Numbered from the stretch's first letter, positions 1-10,715 are shown. The stretch is 20,000 nt of DNA from Jeotgalibaca sp. MA1X17-3 (GCF_021513155.1 NZ_CP090983.1:285001-305000), one strand, 5' to 3'. The notes: generated by a model from the letters alone, not told the origin. Program-made: numbers and translations.

Positions 1-2728
<2,728 letters not shown>

Positions 2729-2826
2729 AAAACAGGCAGCGACGTAATGCGGTGCCTGGTCAACCTTTGTTTTTCATGTTGTGTATTCAGTTTTGAGGGA
2801 ACAATGTTTCCTTAATCCCATAAAAA
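2729..2826 (+). other. 23S-5S internal transcribed spacer
   Basis: A 98-base spacer between the mature 23S and 5S ends. It contains a short complementary pair, AGGCA (2734-2738) and TGCCT (2754-2758), and a GGGAACA/TGTTTCC pair around 2798-2813 that could form processing stems. No tRNA or open gene lies here. It is expected to be removed during rRNA maturation. Confidence 0.6.
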
Positions 2827-2945
2827 TGTGCGGTGGCGATGGCTGGAAGGCCACACCTGTTCCCATCTCGAACACAGAAGTTAAGCTTCCAAGCGCCGAT
2901 TGTAGTGAAGGGTTTCCCTTTGTGAGAGTAGGACGCTGCCGCGCA
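2827..2945 (+). rRNA. rrf: 5S ribosomal RNA
   Basis: Small ribosomal RNA of the 50S subunit. The ends pair to form helix I: TGTGCGGTGGC at the start against GCTGCCGCGCA at the end, with G-U pairs. The conserved core (CACCTGTTCCCATCTCGAACAC and following GAAGTTAAGC) is present. The length of about 119 bases is normal. Exact ends are inferred from pairing and could be off by one or two bases. Confidence 0.96.
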
Positions 2946-2958
2946 TTTTATATATTAT

Positions 2959-3032
2959 TCCGCAATAGCTCAGTTGGTAGTAGCGCATGACTGTTAATCA
3001 TGATGTCGTAGGTTCGAGTCCTACTTGCGGAG
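2959..3032 (+). tRNA. tRNA-Asn (anticodon GTT)
   Basis: Cloverleaf with acceptor stem TCCGCAA (2959-2965) pairing with TTGCGGA (3025-3031) and discriminator G3032. The anticodon loop CTGTTAA places GTT at 2993-2995, reading AAY (Asn) codons. The T-loop GGTTCGAGTCC is canonical. CCA is not encoded and must be added by nucleotidyltransferase. It follows 5S by 13 bases and is probably co-transcribed with the rRNA operon. Confidence 0.96.
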
Positions 3033-3044
3033 TCTTTTTTTATT

Positions 3045-3117
3045 GCCGTCTTAGCTCAGTCGGTAGAGCACCACCATGGTAAGGTGGGGGTCGTCGGTTC
3101 GAATCCGACAGATGGCT
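3045..3117 (+). tRNA. tRNA-Thr (anticodon GGT)
   Basis: Acceptor stem GCCGTCT (3045-3051) pairs with AGATGGC (3110-3116; one G-U pair), discriminator T3117. The anticodon stem CCACC/GGTGG closes the loop ATGGTAA, giving anticodon GGT at 3078-3080, which reads ACC and ACU threonine codons. The T-arm has GGTTCGAATCC. CCA is not encoded. It is the last gene of the rRNA/tRNA transcript; the terminator begins 16 bases later. Confidence 0.95.
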
Positions 3118-3133
3118 TTAATAAATCCGGTTT

Positions 3134-3179
3134 AGATAGCGACAAAAGAGGTTTTCCTCTCTTGTCGCTATCTTTTTTA
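3134..3179 (+). terminator. Rho-independent terminator of the rRNA-tRNA operon
   Basis: An 18-base stem with one A-C mismatch (arm AGATAGCGACAAAAGAGG, 3134-3151; complementary arm 3156-3173), a TTTT loop, then TTTTTT. Such a long stem is typical for terminating highly expressed rRNA operons. Confidence 0.93.
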
Positions 3180-3251
3180 TTGTCTAGTTTTATTTTTGGG
3201 ATATAGTTCTTCATTGTTCGTTCTTTCGTATTTCCATCTTTGTATTCGTAG

Positions 3252-3293
3252 TGATATAATGTTTTAATAGAACGATTCCAAAAAGAAAAGGTG
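3252..3293 (+). promoter_or_regulatory. Extended -10 promoter and ribosome binding site for the aldo/keto reductase gene
   Basis: TGATATAAT at 3252-3260 is a perfect -10 hexamer preceded by TGN (extended -10); no good -35 is visible, as expected for this class. The Shine-Dalgarno-like AAAGGTG (3287-3293) lies 7 bases before the TTG start at 3301 and supports that unusual start codon. Confidence 0.6.
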
Positions 3294-3300
3294 TGATTTT

Positions 3301-4224
3301 TTGAAGAAAGTAAATCTTGGTAACAGTGGTTGGTTTGTTTCTGAAATTTCTTTAGGTGTCATGAGAATGAATAGTTTAGATCATTCTCAAGCAGAAAAAG
3401 TTATTCAAACCTCGTTAGAAAATGGAATTGATTATTTTGATCACGCTGATATATACGGTGATGGTGAATCTGAAAAAATTTTTGGGCAAGCATTTAAGAA
3501 TCTTGGAATTAAACGAGATTCAGTTAGTCTACAATCTAAAACTGGAATTGTGAAAGGGAAAATGTATGATTTTTCTAAATCACATATTATAAAATCAGTA
3601 GAAGAAAGTCTAATGCGTCTGCAAACAGATTATTTAGATACTCTATTGTTACATAGACCAGATACTTTATTTGAACCAGAAGAAGTCGCAGAAGCTTTTG
3701 ATGAGCTAGAAAAAAGTGGGAAAGTCCTTCATTTTGGAGTAAGCAATCAAAACCCTATGCAGATAGAGTTACTAAAAAAATATGTAACCCAACCTCTTTT
3801 AATCAATCAACTTCAGCTAAGTGTAACTCACCATCCAATGATAGATGCTGGTTTTAATGTAAATACGAGTAATGATTTTGCCAGTACCAGAGATGGATCT
3901 ATTTTAGAATATAGTAGAATTAATGATATGACGATTCAACCTTGGTCTCCTTTTCAAGCTGGGATGCAAAAGGAAGGTTTATTTTTTGATCATCCAGATT
4001 TTGTCGAACTAAATGAAGTACTCCATAGACTTGCGTCTGAAAAATCAGTAGCACGAGAAGCAATTGCTATTGCTTGGTTACTACGCCATCCAGCACATAT
4101 GCAACCAATCATAGGTAGTATGAATCCTGAACGTATTGCTGCTATTTGTGAAGCTTCCAATATCACGTTAAGTCGAGAAGAGTGGTATGAAGTATATCGC
4201 TCAGGGGATTATCCAATACCTTAA
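3301..4224 (+). CDS. Aldo/keto reductase family oxidoreductase (YdhF-like)
   Basis: A 307-residue NAD(P)H-dependent cytosolic reductase of aldehydes or ketones; the physiological substrate cannot be read. The aldo/keto reductase tetrad is visible: Asp47 and Tyr52 in the FDHADIYG motif, Lys80 in LQSKTG, His118 in LLLHRPD. The C-terminal stretch (WSPFQAGM, then PIIGSMNPERI) is the cofactor-binding end of the family. Length and ends match the YdhF-type subfamily. The start is TTG, chosen for its Shine-Dalgarno spacing and because family homology begins directly with KKVNLG. It has its own promoter and is flanked by hairpins, so it is probably monocistronic. Family call is firm; the physiological role is unknown. 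Confidence 0.9.
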   Translation: MKKVNLGNSGWFVSEISLGVMRMNSLDHSQAEKVIQTSLENGIDYFDHADIYGDGESEKIFGQAFKNLGIKRDSVSLQSKTGIVKGKMYDFSKSHIIKSVEESLMRLQTDYLDTLLLHRPDTLFEPEEVAEAFDELEKSGKVLHFGVSNQNPMQIELLKKYVTQPLLINQLQLSVTHHPMIDAGFNVNTSNDFASTRDGSILEYSRINDMTIQPWSPFQAGMQKEGLFFDHPDFVELNEVLHRLASEKSVAREAIAIAWLLRHPAHMQPIIGSMNPERIAAICEASNITLSREEWYEVYRSGDYPIP

Positions 4225-4252
4225 TTTTAAAATACGTTTAAATTGAAATACG

Positions 4253-4282
4253 ATTCCCTTCACTATTTTTAGTGAATGGAAT
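4253..4282 (+). repeat. Inverted repeat (hairpin) after the aldo/keto reductase gene
   Basis: ATTCCCTTCACT (4253-4264) and AGTGAATGGAAT (4271-4282) pair over 12 bases with one mismatch around a six-base loop. No T-run follows on either strand, so it may stabilise the 3' end rather than act as a classical terminator. Confidence 0.5.
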
Positions 4283-4383
4283 AAAGATGAGTTTCAAAAC
4301 AAGATCATTATTCTGCTGCTATTGGTACTGAAAAAATAGAGGAAACACAATAAATTATGGCTCTTCGTCAAACATACTAAGAT

Positions 4384-4429
4384 TAGTAGTGTACTATCCA
4401 CGACGGTGGATATGCACTACTATTTTTTA
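4384..4429 (+). terminator. Rho-independent terminator-like hairpin
   Basis: TAGTAGTG (4384-4391) pairs with CACTACTA (4415-4422), and internal ATCCAC pairs with GTGGAT, leaving small bulges. TTTTTT follows at 4424-4429. It lies about 160 bases after the aldo/keto reductase stop and is the likeliest terminator for that gene or for a gene since lost. Confidence 0.65.
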
Positions 4430-4439
4430 TATAGTAGAG

Positions 4440-4827
4440 GTGAAGAAGAAGCGGTCAACAACAGAAGACCTTGAGTCTGCACGTCAAACAGGCCCCCTTC
4501 ACTATCCTTGATTGAACCAGTTTGAAGTATGTTGGTCCTTTGAGATCGTCTATAGGAAAATGGAATCATTAAGGTATAATTGTTTGGACAATTCACCTAT
4601 GGAAAATTTCTTTGGACTTTTGAAGCAGGAGATGTATTATGGGGAAGAAAGCGTGTCTTACACCACGCTTAAACAACGGATTGAAGACTATATTGATTAC
4701 TATAACAACAAACGTATTAAAACAAAATTGAGTGGACTATCTCCGGTTGCATACCGAAAACAAGACACTCAAATAGCTGCTTAATATTTAATTACATAAA
4801 CTCCAACTTTTGGGGTTCACTATATTC
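4440..4827 (+). mobile_element. IS3-family (IS150-like) insertion sequence, 3' remnant
   Basis: The readable part is the C-terminal third of the DDE transposase (OrfB), about 4577-4783. It shows NCLDNSPMENFFG, where the Glu of PMENFF is the third catalytic acid, then LLKQEMYYG, YIDYYNNKRI, and LSGLSPVAYR, the standard IS3-family tail. Upstream the reading decays: an HYP stretch near 4500 recalls the family's FHYT region but is followed by an in-frame TGA (4509-4511), and the first two catalytic Asp residues are missing. The right terminal repeat survives as CTCCAACTTTTGGGGTTCAC at 4801-4820. I see no left end or target duplication. It is inactive. The left boundary is approximate. Confidence 0.8.
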
Positions 4828-4832
4828 TCCAA

Positions 4833-5013
4833 CAGTGTTTTCCTCACCCTGCATACATTAAAGAGTTAAGTAAAACAAGAATAAAAAATATGATTCTCTC
4901 AAGTACTAAAAAACATTTCAAAAGAAGAAGCTTTACTAAAAGCAGAACAATTCATTCGTTTAGCAGATAAGACTTATCCAGCAGTAGATAAAAATCATTT
5001 TTTAGTAATTTGA
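4833..5013 (+). pseudogene. Unrecognised decayed coding fragment
   Basis: Two partial reading frames look protein-like but neither has a start. Positions 4833-4917 read QCFPHPAYIKELSKTRIKN and onward. After a shift, 4918-5013 read SKEEALLKAEQFIRLADK, then PAVDKNHFLVI and a TGA stop. The second part looks like a C-terminal end. Together they look like a gene 3' end, broken by a frameshift and truncated by the neighbouring IS remnant. I do not recognise the family. The remaining gene-free sequence from 5014 to 5090 is AT-rich with nothing identifiable. Confidence 0.35.
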
Positions 5014-5096
5014 CAAATCAAAAATTATATTTAAACACAAAATATTAATAAAAACCTTTATAGATAAATTACTTGAAAAGTTGATATTTTAAAGAC

Positions 5097-5124
5097 TTGT
5101 TTTGCAAACGTTTACAGATAAAAT
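5097..5124 (+). promoter_or_regulatory. Promoter of the AraC regulator / sugar transport locus
   Basis: Candidate -35 TTGTTT (5097-5102) and -10 TAAAAT (5119-5124) with a 16-base spacer. Transcription would begin about 5131, some 18 bases before the ATG at 5149. The cre site fills the spacer. Confidence 0.45.
5102..5116 (+). promoter_or_regulatory. Catabolite-responsive element (cre), CcpA operator
   Basis: TTGCAAACGTTTACA matches the consensus WTGNAANCGNWNNCW at every fixed position. It lies between the proposed -35 and -10 elements, where CcpA/HPr-Ser-P binding would block RNA polymerase. This predicts repression by glucose of the regulator and, if co-transcribed, of the transporter locus. 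Confidence 0.75.
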
Positions 5125-5148
5125 AAGTAGTAAGAAAGGTTGACAACA

Positions 5149-5976
5149 ATGGAAATAGAAATCCAATACAAAATAGAAACCATTGATCTCTCTCAGTTCA
5201 ATTATCCACAAAGTTACTTACTTCTAATTATTGTGCATAAAGGAGTTGGAATATTAAAAATTGATAATTTAACATATTGTGTAGAAAGTGGAAATGTTAT
5301 TTTTATTAATGAAGGATGTAAATTCTTTTTTCAAGAAGTTGAGTGTAGTGAAGATTTTACCTTTACTAGACTAAAAATAAATAAGTTATATTATAGAACT
5401 TTATTGAAAAGAAATAAAATAGAAGAGTTAGCTAGTTTATTTGATAATAAAAATGATATACCTGTACGAATAATAATCGATAGTCAAAATCTTAACATGG
5501 CTAATATGGTATTTAAAAGGATAAATGAGCTGATTCAGAATAAGAACCAGCATAATAAGATCGCTATTGAATGTTTGTTAGTATATGTATTTATTGAGCT
5601 CAACAGATGTTCTTCGTATTTGATACGAGGGAAAAGTCATCATAGTATCCAAGATAAACAGTTTTTAGAAATGATATTTAATTATATAGAAAAAAATTAC
5701 GATCATACTATTATTTTAGATGATATAACAAAAGAACTAAATATGAGTAAATCACATATGTCCAGGACTTTTAAAAAATTAATGAGAATATCTATTATTG
5801 ACTATATGTTTAGATATAGAGTATTGCAATCAAAGAGTAAGCTTATAAATGAGAACGTATCCATTTCGGAAATATCATTAAAATGTGGTTTTAAAACTAC
5901 ACCGCACTACAGTAGAATGTTTAAGAAACAAGAAGGACTAACACCTTCAGAATACAGAAGATTATATAAACAATAA
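5149..5976 (+). CDS. AraC-family transcriptional regulator of the sugar locus
   Basis: A 275-residue DNA-binding regulator. The N-terminal half (about 1-160) resembles the cupin-like sensor domain of AraC regulators. The C-terminal ~100 residues form the double helix-turn-helix: first HTH around ILDDITKELNMSKSHMSRTF, second around VSISEISLKCGFKTTPHYSRMFKK, ending in the signature GLTPSEYRRLYK. I chose ATG 5149 rather than TTG 5140 because GAAAGG (5134-5139) abuts the TTG but is correctly spaced from the ATG. The binding-protein gene starts 15 bases after the stop, so the two are co-transcribed. It probably activates the transporter and dehydrogenase genes in response to their substrate. Family certain; ligand unknown. 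Confidence 0.9.
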   Translation: MEIEIQYKIETIDLSQFNYPQSYLLLIIVHKGVGILKIDNLTYCVESGNVIFINEGCKFFFQEVECSEDFTFTRLKINKLYYRTLLKRNKIEELASLFDNKNDIPVRIIIDSQNLNMANMVFKRINELIQNKNQHNKIAIECLLVYVFIELNRCSSYLIRGKSHHSIQDKQFLEMIFNYIEKNYDHTIILDDITKELNMSKSHMSRTFKKLMRISIIDYMFRYRVLQSKSKLINENVSISEISLKCGFKTTPHYSRMFKKQEGLTPSEYRRLYKQ

Positions 5977-5991
5977 TAGGGAGGAATTAAC

Positions 5992-7269
5992 ATGAAATTA
6001 TTTAAAAAGAGTATGTATATATTATTAGGAAGTGCTTTATTAGCTGGCTGTGGTAGTAATGATTCTGAAACTGATGGAAGTCTTAGTGGGGAAGCAGATT
6101 CAGAAATTACGACTGTTTCTTTAGCTTTTTGGAATCAAAATCAAGAGCCAGTTTTAAGAGAAATATTAGATAACTTTGAAGATGAGAATCCTAATATCAA
6201 AGTAGAATTTGAAATCACACCTAACCCGCAATATTGGACCAGACTTGAAGCTGCAGCTTCAGGTGAAGTTATGCCTGATATTGTTTGGATGAACGGACCT
6301 AATTTTGTTCAGTATGCTGCTAATGAAATAATAGAGCCAATTGATTCATATCTAAAAGATAGCGAAATTGATTTGAATAATTATCCTGATAGCTTACTCG
6401 AGCTTTACACTTATGATGATGAATTGTATGGAATACCTAAAGATTGGGATACTACTTCATTGTGGTATAACAAAAATATTTTTGATGATGCAGGAGTTAG
6501 TTATCCAGAAGATGACTGGACTTGGGAAGAAATGATTGAAGCAGCTGAAGCAATAACAGATGTGGATAATGATATATATGGTGTTTCTGCCAATATTCAA
6601 ACGCAAGAAGGAATATACAATCAAATTTTTCAGAACAAAGGTTTTGTCATTAATGAAGATCGAACTAAATCTGGATATTCAGATAGTAACACGATTGAAG
6701 CTTTTGAGAAGCATGTGGATTTAATTAAGAAAGGTCTTTCACCAGATCTTAATGTACAATCTGAGTCTTCCGCAAGAGATTTATTCGCTTCAGGTCGTTT
6801 GGGAATGGCATATTTAGCTTCTTGGAATATTCCTGTATTGATGGAGTCAGAAGTAAGTGATCATATAGACTTAGTTGAAATGCCATCTATGAAAGAAAAA
6901 GGGGCAGTAATTCATGGATTAATTTATGCATTAAGTGCAAGTAGTACAAACAAAGAGGAAGCAGCAGCAGTTATAAAGTATTTAGGAAGTGAAGAGGCTA
7001 ACAAAGTTTGGGCGGAATCTGGTGTAATTATTCCTGGTCATGAAGGAATGTTAAATACTTGGGTAGAATCTTATCCTGAATTAAACTTGGAAGCTTATGT
7101 AAATAGCTTAGAATACTCACACCCATTCCCTGTATCAGAAAATACTTCTAAATGGAATGACTATGAAAGTCAAGCAATTAATGATATTTATTCTCTTGAT
7201 ACAAATATTTCAGAAAGATTAAATACTCTAGCAGAGCAAATGAATAAAGCTCTAGAAGAAGAGAAATGA
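5992..7269 (+). CDS. ABC transporter extracellular sugar-binding lipoprotein
   Basis: A 425-residue family 1 solute-binding protein (MalE/MsmE-like) that captures a sugar outside the membrane and delivers it to the permeases. It has a lipoprotein signal: KK-containing N-terminus, hydrophobic stretch and lipobox LAGC with lipidated Cys20, followed by an acidic Ser/Gly-rich linker. Family landmarks include FWNQNQEPVLREILDNFE near 45-65, PDIVWMNGP near 98, and the YGIPKDWDTTSLWYNKNIFD region near 145-165. The start has a very strong Shine-Dalgarno (AGGGAGG, 5978-5984). An intrinsic terminator 86 bases after the stop separates it from the permeases. Substrate not deducible from sequence alone. 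Confidence 0.93.
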   Translation: MKLFKKSMYILLGSALLAGCGSNDSETDGSLSGEADSEITTVSLAFWNQNQEPVLREILDNFEDENPNIKVEFEITPNPQYWTRLEAAASGEVMPDIVWMNGPNFVQYAANEIIEPIDSYLKDSEIDLNNYPDSLLELYTYDDELYGIPKDWDTTSLWYNKNIFDDAGVSYPEDDWTWEEMIEAAEAITDVDNDIYGVSANIQTQEGIYNQIFQNKGFVINEDRTKSGYSDSNTIEAFEKHVDLIKKGLSPDLNVQSESSARDLFASGRLGMAYLASWNIPVLMESEVSDHIDLVEMPSMKEKGAVIHGLIYALSASSTNKEEAAAVIKYLGSEEANKVWAESGVIIPGHEGMLNTWVESYPELNLEAYVNSLEYSHPFPVSENTSKWNDYESQAINDIYSLDTNISERLNTLAEQMNKALEEEK

Positions 7270-7355
7270 TATTGCATATAATTAATATCAGATGTAATTA
7301 GAAAATTCTATCAATTAGAGGATTAATTTATTACGTTTTCTCTATCCAGTTTGTG

Positions 7356-7420
7356 GCAATGACAATCATTCATCATTTTTTGGTAGAGTTTGTGATGAAA
7401 AATTGTTATTGCTTTTTTTT
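7356..7420 (+). terminator. Strong intrinsic terminator between binding-protein and permease genes
   Basis: Twenty-base arms at 7356-7375 and 7393-7412: GCAATGACAAT pairs with ATTGTTATTGC and TTCATCA with TGATGAA, interrupted only by a two-base CA/AA internal mismatch. TTTTTTTT follows at 7413-7420. A second short hairpin (TGATATT/AATATCA, 7267-7290) overlaps the binding-protein stop codon. In an operon this arrangement usually lets only part of transcription continue into the permeases. No convincing promoter is visible in 7421-7506, so read-through is the likely source of permease mRNA. Confidence 0.85.
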
Positions 7421-7506
7421 AGAAAAAGTTTGATTTGTTTGAACAATACAATTAATCCTGTAAGAAATGTCATTGTATTAATACTATTAATAGAGGAGAG
7501 AGAAAA

Positions 7507-8408
7507 TTGAAACCATATACGAGCCTCAAACAGCAGAGAAGATCAAAGTATATAGCGGCAATTGTATTATTATTTCCACTTTTATCTGGTTTAATAATTT
7601 TTTATATCATTCCTTTCTTTCAAAATTTTTTTTATAGCTTCACTAATTTAGGTGCGTTTGGAAATTGGAAGTGGATTGGATTAGTTAATTATCAACGTTT
7701 AATACAGGATGTACAGGTAGGTAAATCATTTATAAACACAATTGTAATTACTGCCGTTTCAGTACCGGTCACAATTCTTTTAGCGTTAATCATAGCAACT
7801 CTCTTAAATTCAAATATTAAAGGTAAGAGTATTTATAGGGTATTATTTTTTCTACCAGCAGTCACTATGCCAGCTGCAATAGCAATGATATGGAGATGGC
7901 TTTACAATGGACAATACGGCCTATTGAATCAATTTATTGGTATTTTTGGTATAGAGAATATTAATTGGATAACAGATCCAAAATTTTCCCAAATAGCACT
8001 GATAATTGTAACAATATGGAGTGGGATAGCTATAAAAATTATATTTTTTTGGGAGGACTACAGACTGTTCCCAGAAGTTATTATGAAGCTGCAGATATAG
8101 ATGGCGCTAGTCCATATAAAAAATTCATTCATATAACTATTCCATTACTCGCACCAACTATTTTCTTTGTGAGTATCACTTCATTAATCCAATCCTTTCA
8201 AATGTTCGATTTAATTTTTCTTTTAATTCCAAGAACAGGTAATGGATTATCTACTACAAGAACAGTCATTTATGAATTTTACCAAAATGCTTTTGAATAT
8301 ATGGATAAAGGGTATGCATCAGCAATATCAATTGCTATTTTCATAGTAATTCTTATAATTACAAGCATTCAACTAAAACTTCAAAAGAAATGGGTTACTT
8401 ATCTGTAA
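7507..8408 (+). pseudogene. Sugar ABC transporter permease (MalF/MsmF type), split by one-base frameshift
   Basis: Inner-membrane permease half that forms the translocation channel with the following gene product. As written, frame one stops at 8098-8100 after 197 residues. The remaining C-terminal part continues in the -1 frame to 8408. The break is a T7 run at 8044-8050; one more T restores IIFFLGGLQTVPRSYYEAA and a protein of about 300 residues, the normal family size. The restored protein has six hydrophobic segments and the EAA loop (YYEAADIDGAS, then TIPLLAPT) that docks on the ATPase. The start is TTG with a good GAGGAG (7493-7498). No other lesion is visible, so a sequencing error or very recent mutation is likely. 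Confidence 0.88.
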
Positions 8409-8451
8409 TAAAAATAAGTGAAATTCTTGATAAAATTAAGGAGAGATGAAC

Positions 8452-9333
8452 ATGGAGAACATTGAGAATGAAAAAATAATAAATAGAAAAAAAAATAAAG
8501 TAAAAAACACCAAAAAAAAAGGATTTTCAGATAAAACATTAATCCATATTATATTAATTTTTGGTGCAGTATTAACCATTCTTCCTTTTATATGGATGAT
8601 ATTAACTGCATTCAAGACTGTTTCAGAGTCTATGGCTATTCCACCTAAGATATTTCCTCAAAAATGGGAATTATCAAATTTTATAGAAGCGTTTAATACG
8701 TTACCTTTTAAAAATTTGTACATAAATACTTTAAGTTTTACAGTAGCTGCCACTATTGGACAAGTTATTTTTTGTTCAATGGCAGGTTATGTATTTGCAC
8801 GTATAGATTTCTGGGGAAGAGATTTTCTATTTCTTTTAGTTTTATCTGTATTGATGGTTCCAAGTCAAATCTTTATTATTCCTCAATTTCAGATCATTAC
8901 AGCTTTGAAATTATCAAATACTATTCGGGCATTGATTTTACCAAATCTATTTAGTGCATTTGGTACATTTTTGATGAGACAATACTTTATAGCGATCCCT
9001 GATGAGATAGAAGAAGCAGCAATTATAGATGGTGCAAATCATTTTACTATATTTTTTAAAGTGATGTTACCTTTAGTAAAACCTGGAATTGTATCATTAG
9101 TAATCAGTACTTCGCTATTCACTTGGAATACACTACTTTGGCCATTAATTGTTAATACGTCGAAGAAATCAATGACTTTATCTGCAGGACTAGCAAGTTT
9201 ACAAGATATACATACAACCAATTATCCAGTACTGATGGCCGCAGCCTTACTAGCTATTTGGCCTATGGTGGTTATATTCATAATATTCCAGCGTCAGTTT
9301 ATTGAAGGTATTGCAAATAGGGGTGGAAAATAA
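8452..9333 (+). CDS. Sugar ABC transporter permease (MalG/MsmG type)
   Basis: Second permease half, about 293-295 residues depending on the start. A lysine/asparagine-rich cytoplasmic N-terminus (about 1-25) precedes six membrane segments. The periplasmic/loop signature PPKIFPQKWELSNFIEAF near 65-85 and the EAA motif EEIEEAAIIDGANHFTIF near 185-205, followed by MLPLVKPG, place it in the MalG/UgpE family. GGAGAG (8440-8445) lies upstream of two close Met codons (8446 is not excluded; ATG at 8452 is better spaced). It follows the split permease by 43 bases and runs directly into the first dehydrogenase gene. No ATP-binding subunit is encoded nearby. Confidence 0.92.
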   Translation: MENIENEKIINRKKNKVKNTKKKGFSDKTLIHIILIFGAVLTILPFIWMILTAFKTVSESMAIPPKIFPQKWELSNFIEAFNTLPFKNLYINTLSFTVAATIGQVIFCSMAGYVFARIDFWGRDFLFLLVLSVLMVPSQIFIIPQFQIITALKLSNTIRALILPNLFSAFGTFLMRQYFIAIPDEIEEAAIIDGANHFTIFFKVMLPLVKPGIVSLVISTSLFTWNTLLWPLIVNTSKKSMTLSAGLASLQDIHTTNYPVLMAAALLAIWPMVVIFIIFQRQFIEGIANRGGK

Positions 9334-9365
9334 TGAATAATTTAAATAATAATGGAGGTAATAAA

Positions 9366-10463
9366 ATGAAAAAATTAAGATTAGGTATAATCGGAGTAGG
9401 ACACCGAGGATACATAACAAAACTATGGCATAATCCAGATGGAAGGTCGGTCATCACTGCTGTAGCAGATATTGATAATAATGCATTAGAAAAATTTAAA
9501 AAAGATGTTACAGAAGATGCATATTTTACGAATGATTATAAAGAATTATTAGTAAGAGATGATGTAGACGCAGTAGTTGTTTTAACAGAAGACTACAAAC
9601 ATAAAATGCATGCTATTGATACTTTGAATGCAGGGAAGGATTTATACTTAGAAAAGCCTATGGCTATATCAATTGAAGATTGTGATGAAATTATTAAAAT
9701 TTGGAAGAAATCAGGACGTAAACTTATGATTGGGTTTAATATGAGATATATGCCTATGTATCAGACAATGAAAAAATATATCGATGATGGCTATATTGGT
9801 GAGGTAAAAGCTATTTGGATTCGACATTTTGTAGGGCGTGGTGGTGTGTATTACTATCAAGATTGGCATAGAAATTCAAAATACACTAATTCATTGCTAT
9901 TGCAAAAAGCTTCTCATGATATTGATATGATACACATGTTTTCTAATAGCTATGTAAAAAAAGTTTCTGCTTTTGGAAGTTTAGATTTTTACAACAAAGA
10001 AGAACACTTTAAATCAGATGGACTTGAGAATCAGATCGATGATGAAATAGATGTAGAAGATAATAATATTCTTATTATGGAATTAGAGAATGGAATTAAA
10101 GCATCTTACTTACAAAACCACTTTACTCCTGATTATCAAAGAAATTACGTTATTATTGGAACGAAGGGACGTATAGAAAATGATGAGGTAAATGAAAAAA
10201 TAATAATTAAAACTAGAAATACTGGAACTTTACATGATATGAGTGATTTGGAAATAAATATGAAAGCTACCGAAGGTGTACATGCAGGAGGAGATCCAAG
10301 AATAACAGAGGCATTTGTTGACTATATATTAGAAGGTGTAGAGCCGAATGCAACTCCTATAGATGGACGGATGAGTGTAGCAGTTGGAGTTAAAGCTACT
10401 GAATCTTTAAGAAACGGTGGAGAATTAAAAATTATTCCTGTTTACAATCTAAATAATTACTAA
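9366..10463 (+). CDS. Gfo/Idh/MocA-family NAD(P)-dependent oxidoreductase, copy 1
   Basis: A 365-residue cytosolic dehydrogenase of the glucose-fructose oxidoreductase/inositol dehydrogenase family. The N-terminal Rossmann fold has GIIGVGHRG (Gly10, Gly12, Gly15). The catalytic Lys97 sits in YLEKPMA, and the second active-site motif is KASHDIDMIH (Lys181, His184, Asp185, Asp187, His190). The C-terminal half is the usual beta-sheet substrate domain. ATG 9366 is preferred over an overlapping ATG at 9333 because GGAGG (9354-9358) is ideally spaced and homology begins at MKKLRLG. It is co-transcribed with the permeases and should oxidise the imported sugar, polyol or uronate. Substrate unknown. 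A strong terminator follows. Confidence 0.9.
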   Translation: MKKLRLGIIGVGHRGYITKLWHNPDGRSVITAVADIDNNALEKFKKDVTEDAYFTNDYKELLVRDDVDAVVVLTEDYKHKMHAIDTLNAGKDLYLEKPMAISIEDCDEIIKIWKKSGRKLMIGFNMRYMPMYQTMKKYIDDGYIGEVKAIWIRHFVGRGGVYYYQDWHRNSKYTNSLLLQKASHDIDMIHMFSNSYVKKVSAFGSLDFYNKEEHFKSDGLENQIDDEIDVEDNNILIMELENGIKASYLQNHFTPDYQRNYVIIGTKGRIENDEVNEKIIIKTRNTGTLHDMSDLEINMKATEGVHAGGDPRITEAFVDYILEGVEPNATPIDGRMSVAVGVKATESLRNGGELKIIPVYNLNNY

Positions 10464-10511
10464 GTCAATAACTATTTACACTATCGTTGAATAAGTTAAT
10501 AAAAAGCTTAT

Positions 10512-10550
10512 AAAAATAACTCTTCTAATTTTAATAGAAGAGTTATTTTT
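10512..10550 (+). terminator. Intrinsic terminator after the first dehydrogenase gene
   Basis: A perfect 16-base stem: AAAAATAACTCTTCTA (10512-10527) pairs with 10535-10550, which ends in TTTTT; the loop is ATTTTAA. A second hairpin follows, AGGTTTA (10561-10567) with TAAACCT (10575-10581). Together they separate the second dehydrogenase gene from the operon; I see no good promoter in 10582-10700. Confidence 0.88.
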
Positions 10551-10715
10551 ATATTCCTCTAGGTTTACTTAAAATAAACCTATATAGGAGAAAAAAATTA
10601 AAATTCAGATTATTTTTCTATGTTTTTGAGATTTAATTACTATGTAAAAAAATATATAGATACTAAAAAAAGGGAAATTAAAGTAAGAAATGAAAATATG
10701 AGGAATGATTAAAAA

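Noticed and set aside
5140..5148. TTG 5140 as the start of the AraC regulator
   Set aside because: The GAAAGG ribosome site directly abuts it; ATG 5149 has proper spacing.
8044..8054. Programmed -1 frameshifting in the permease gene
   Set aside because: The run is preceded by A and gives A TTT TTT TGG, not a standard X XXY YYZ heptamer in the reading phase, I see no stimulatory structure after it, and permeases of this family do not need one.
9333..9365. ATG 9333 as the start of the first dehydrogenase
   Set aside because: It would add an Asn-rich tail absent from the paralogue; ATG 9366 has a better ribosome site and matches the family start.
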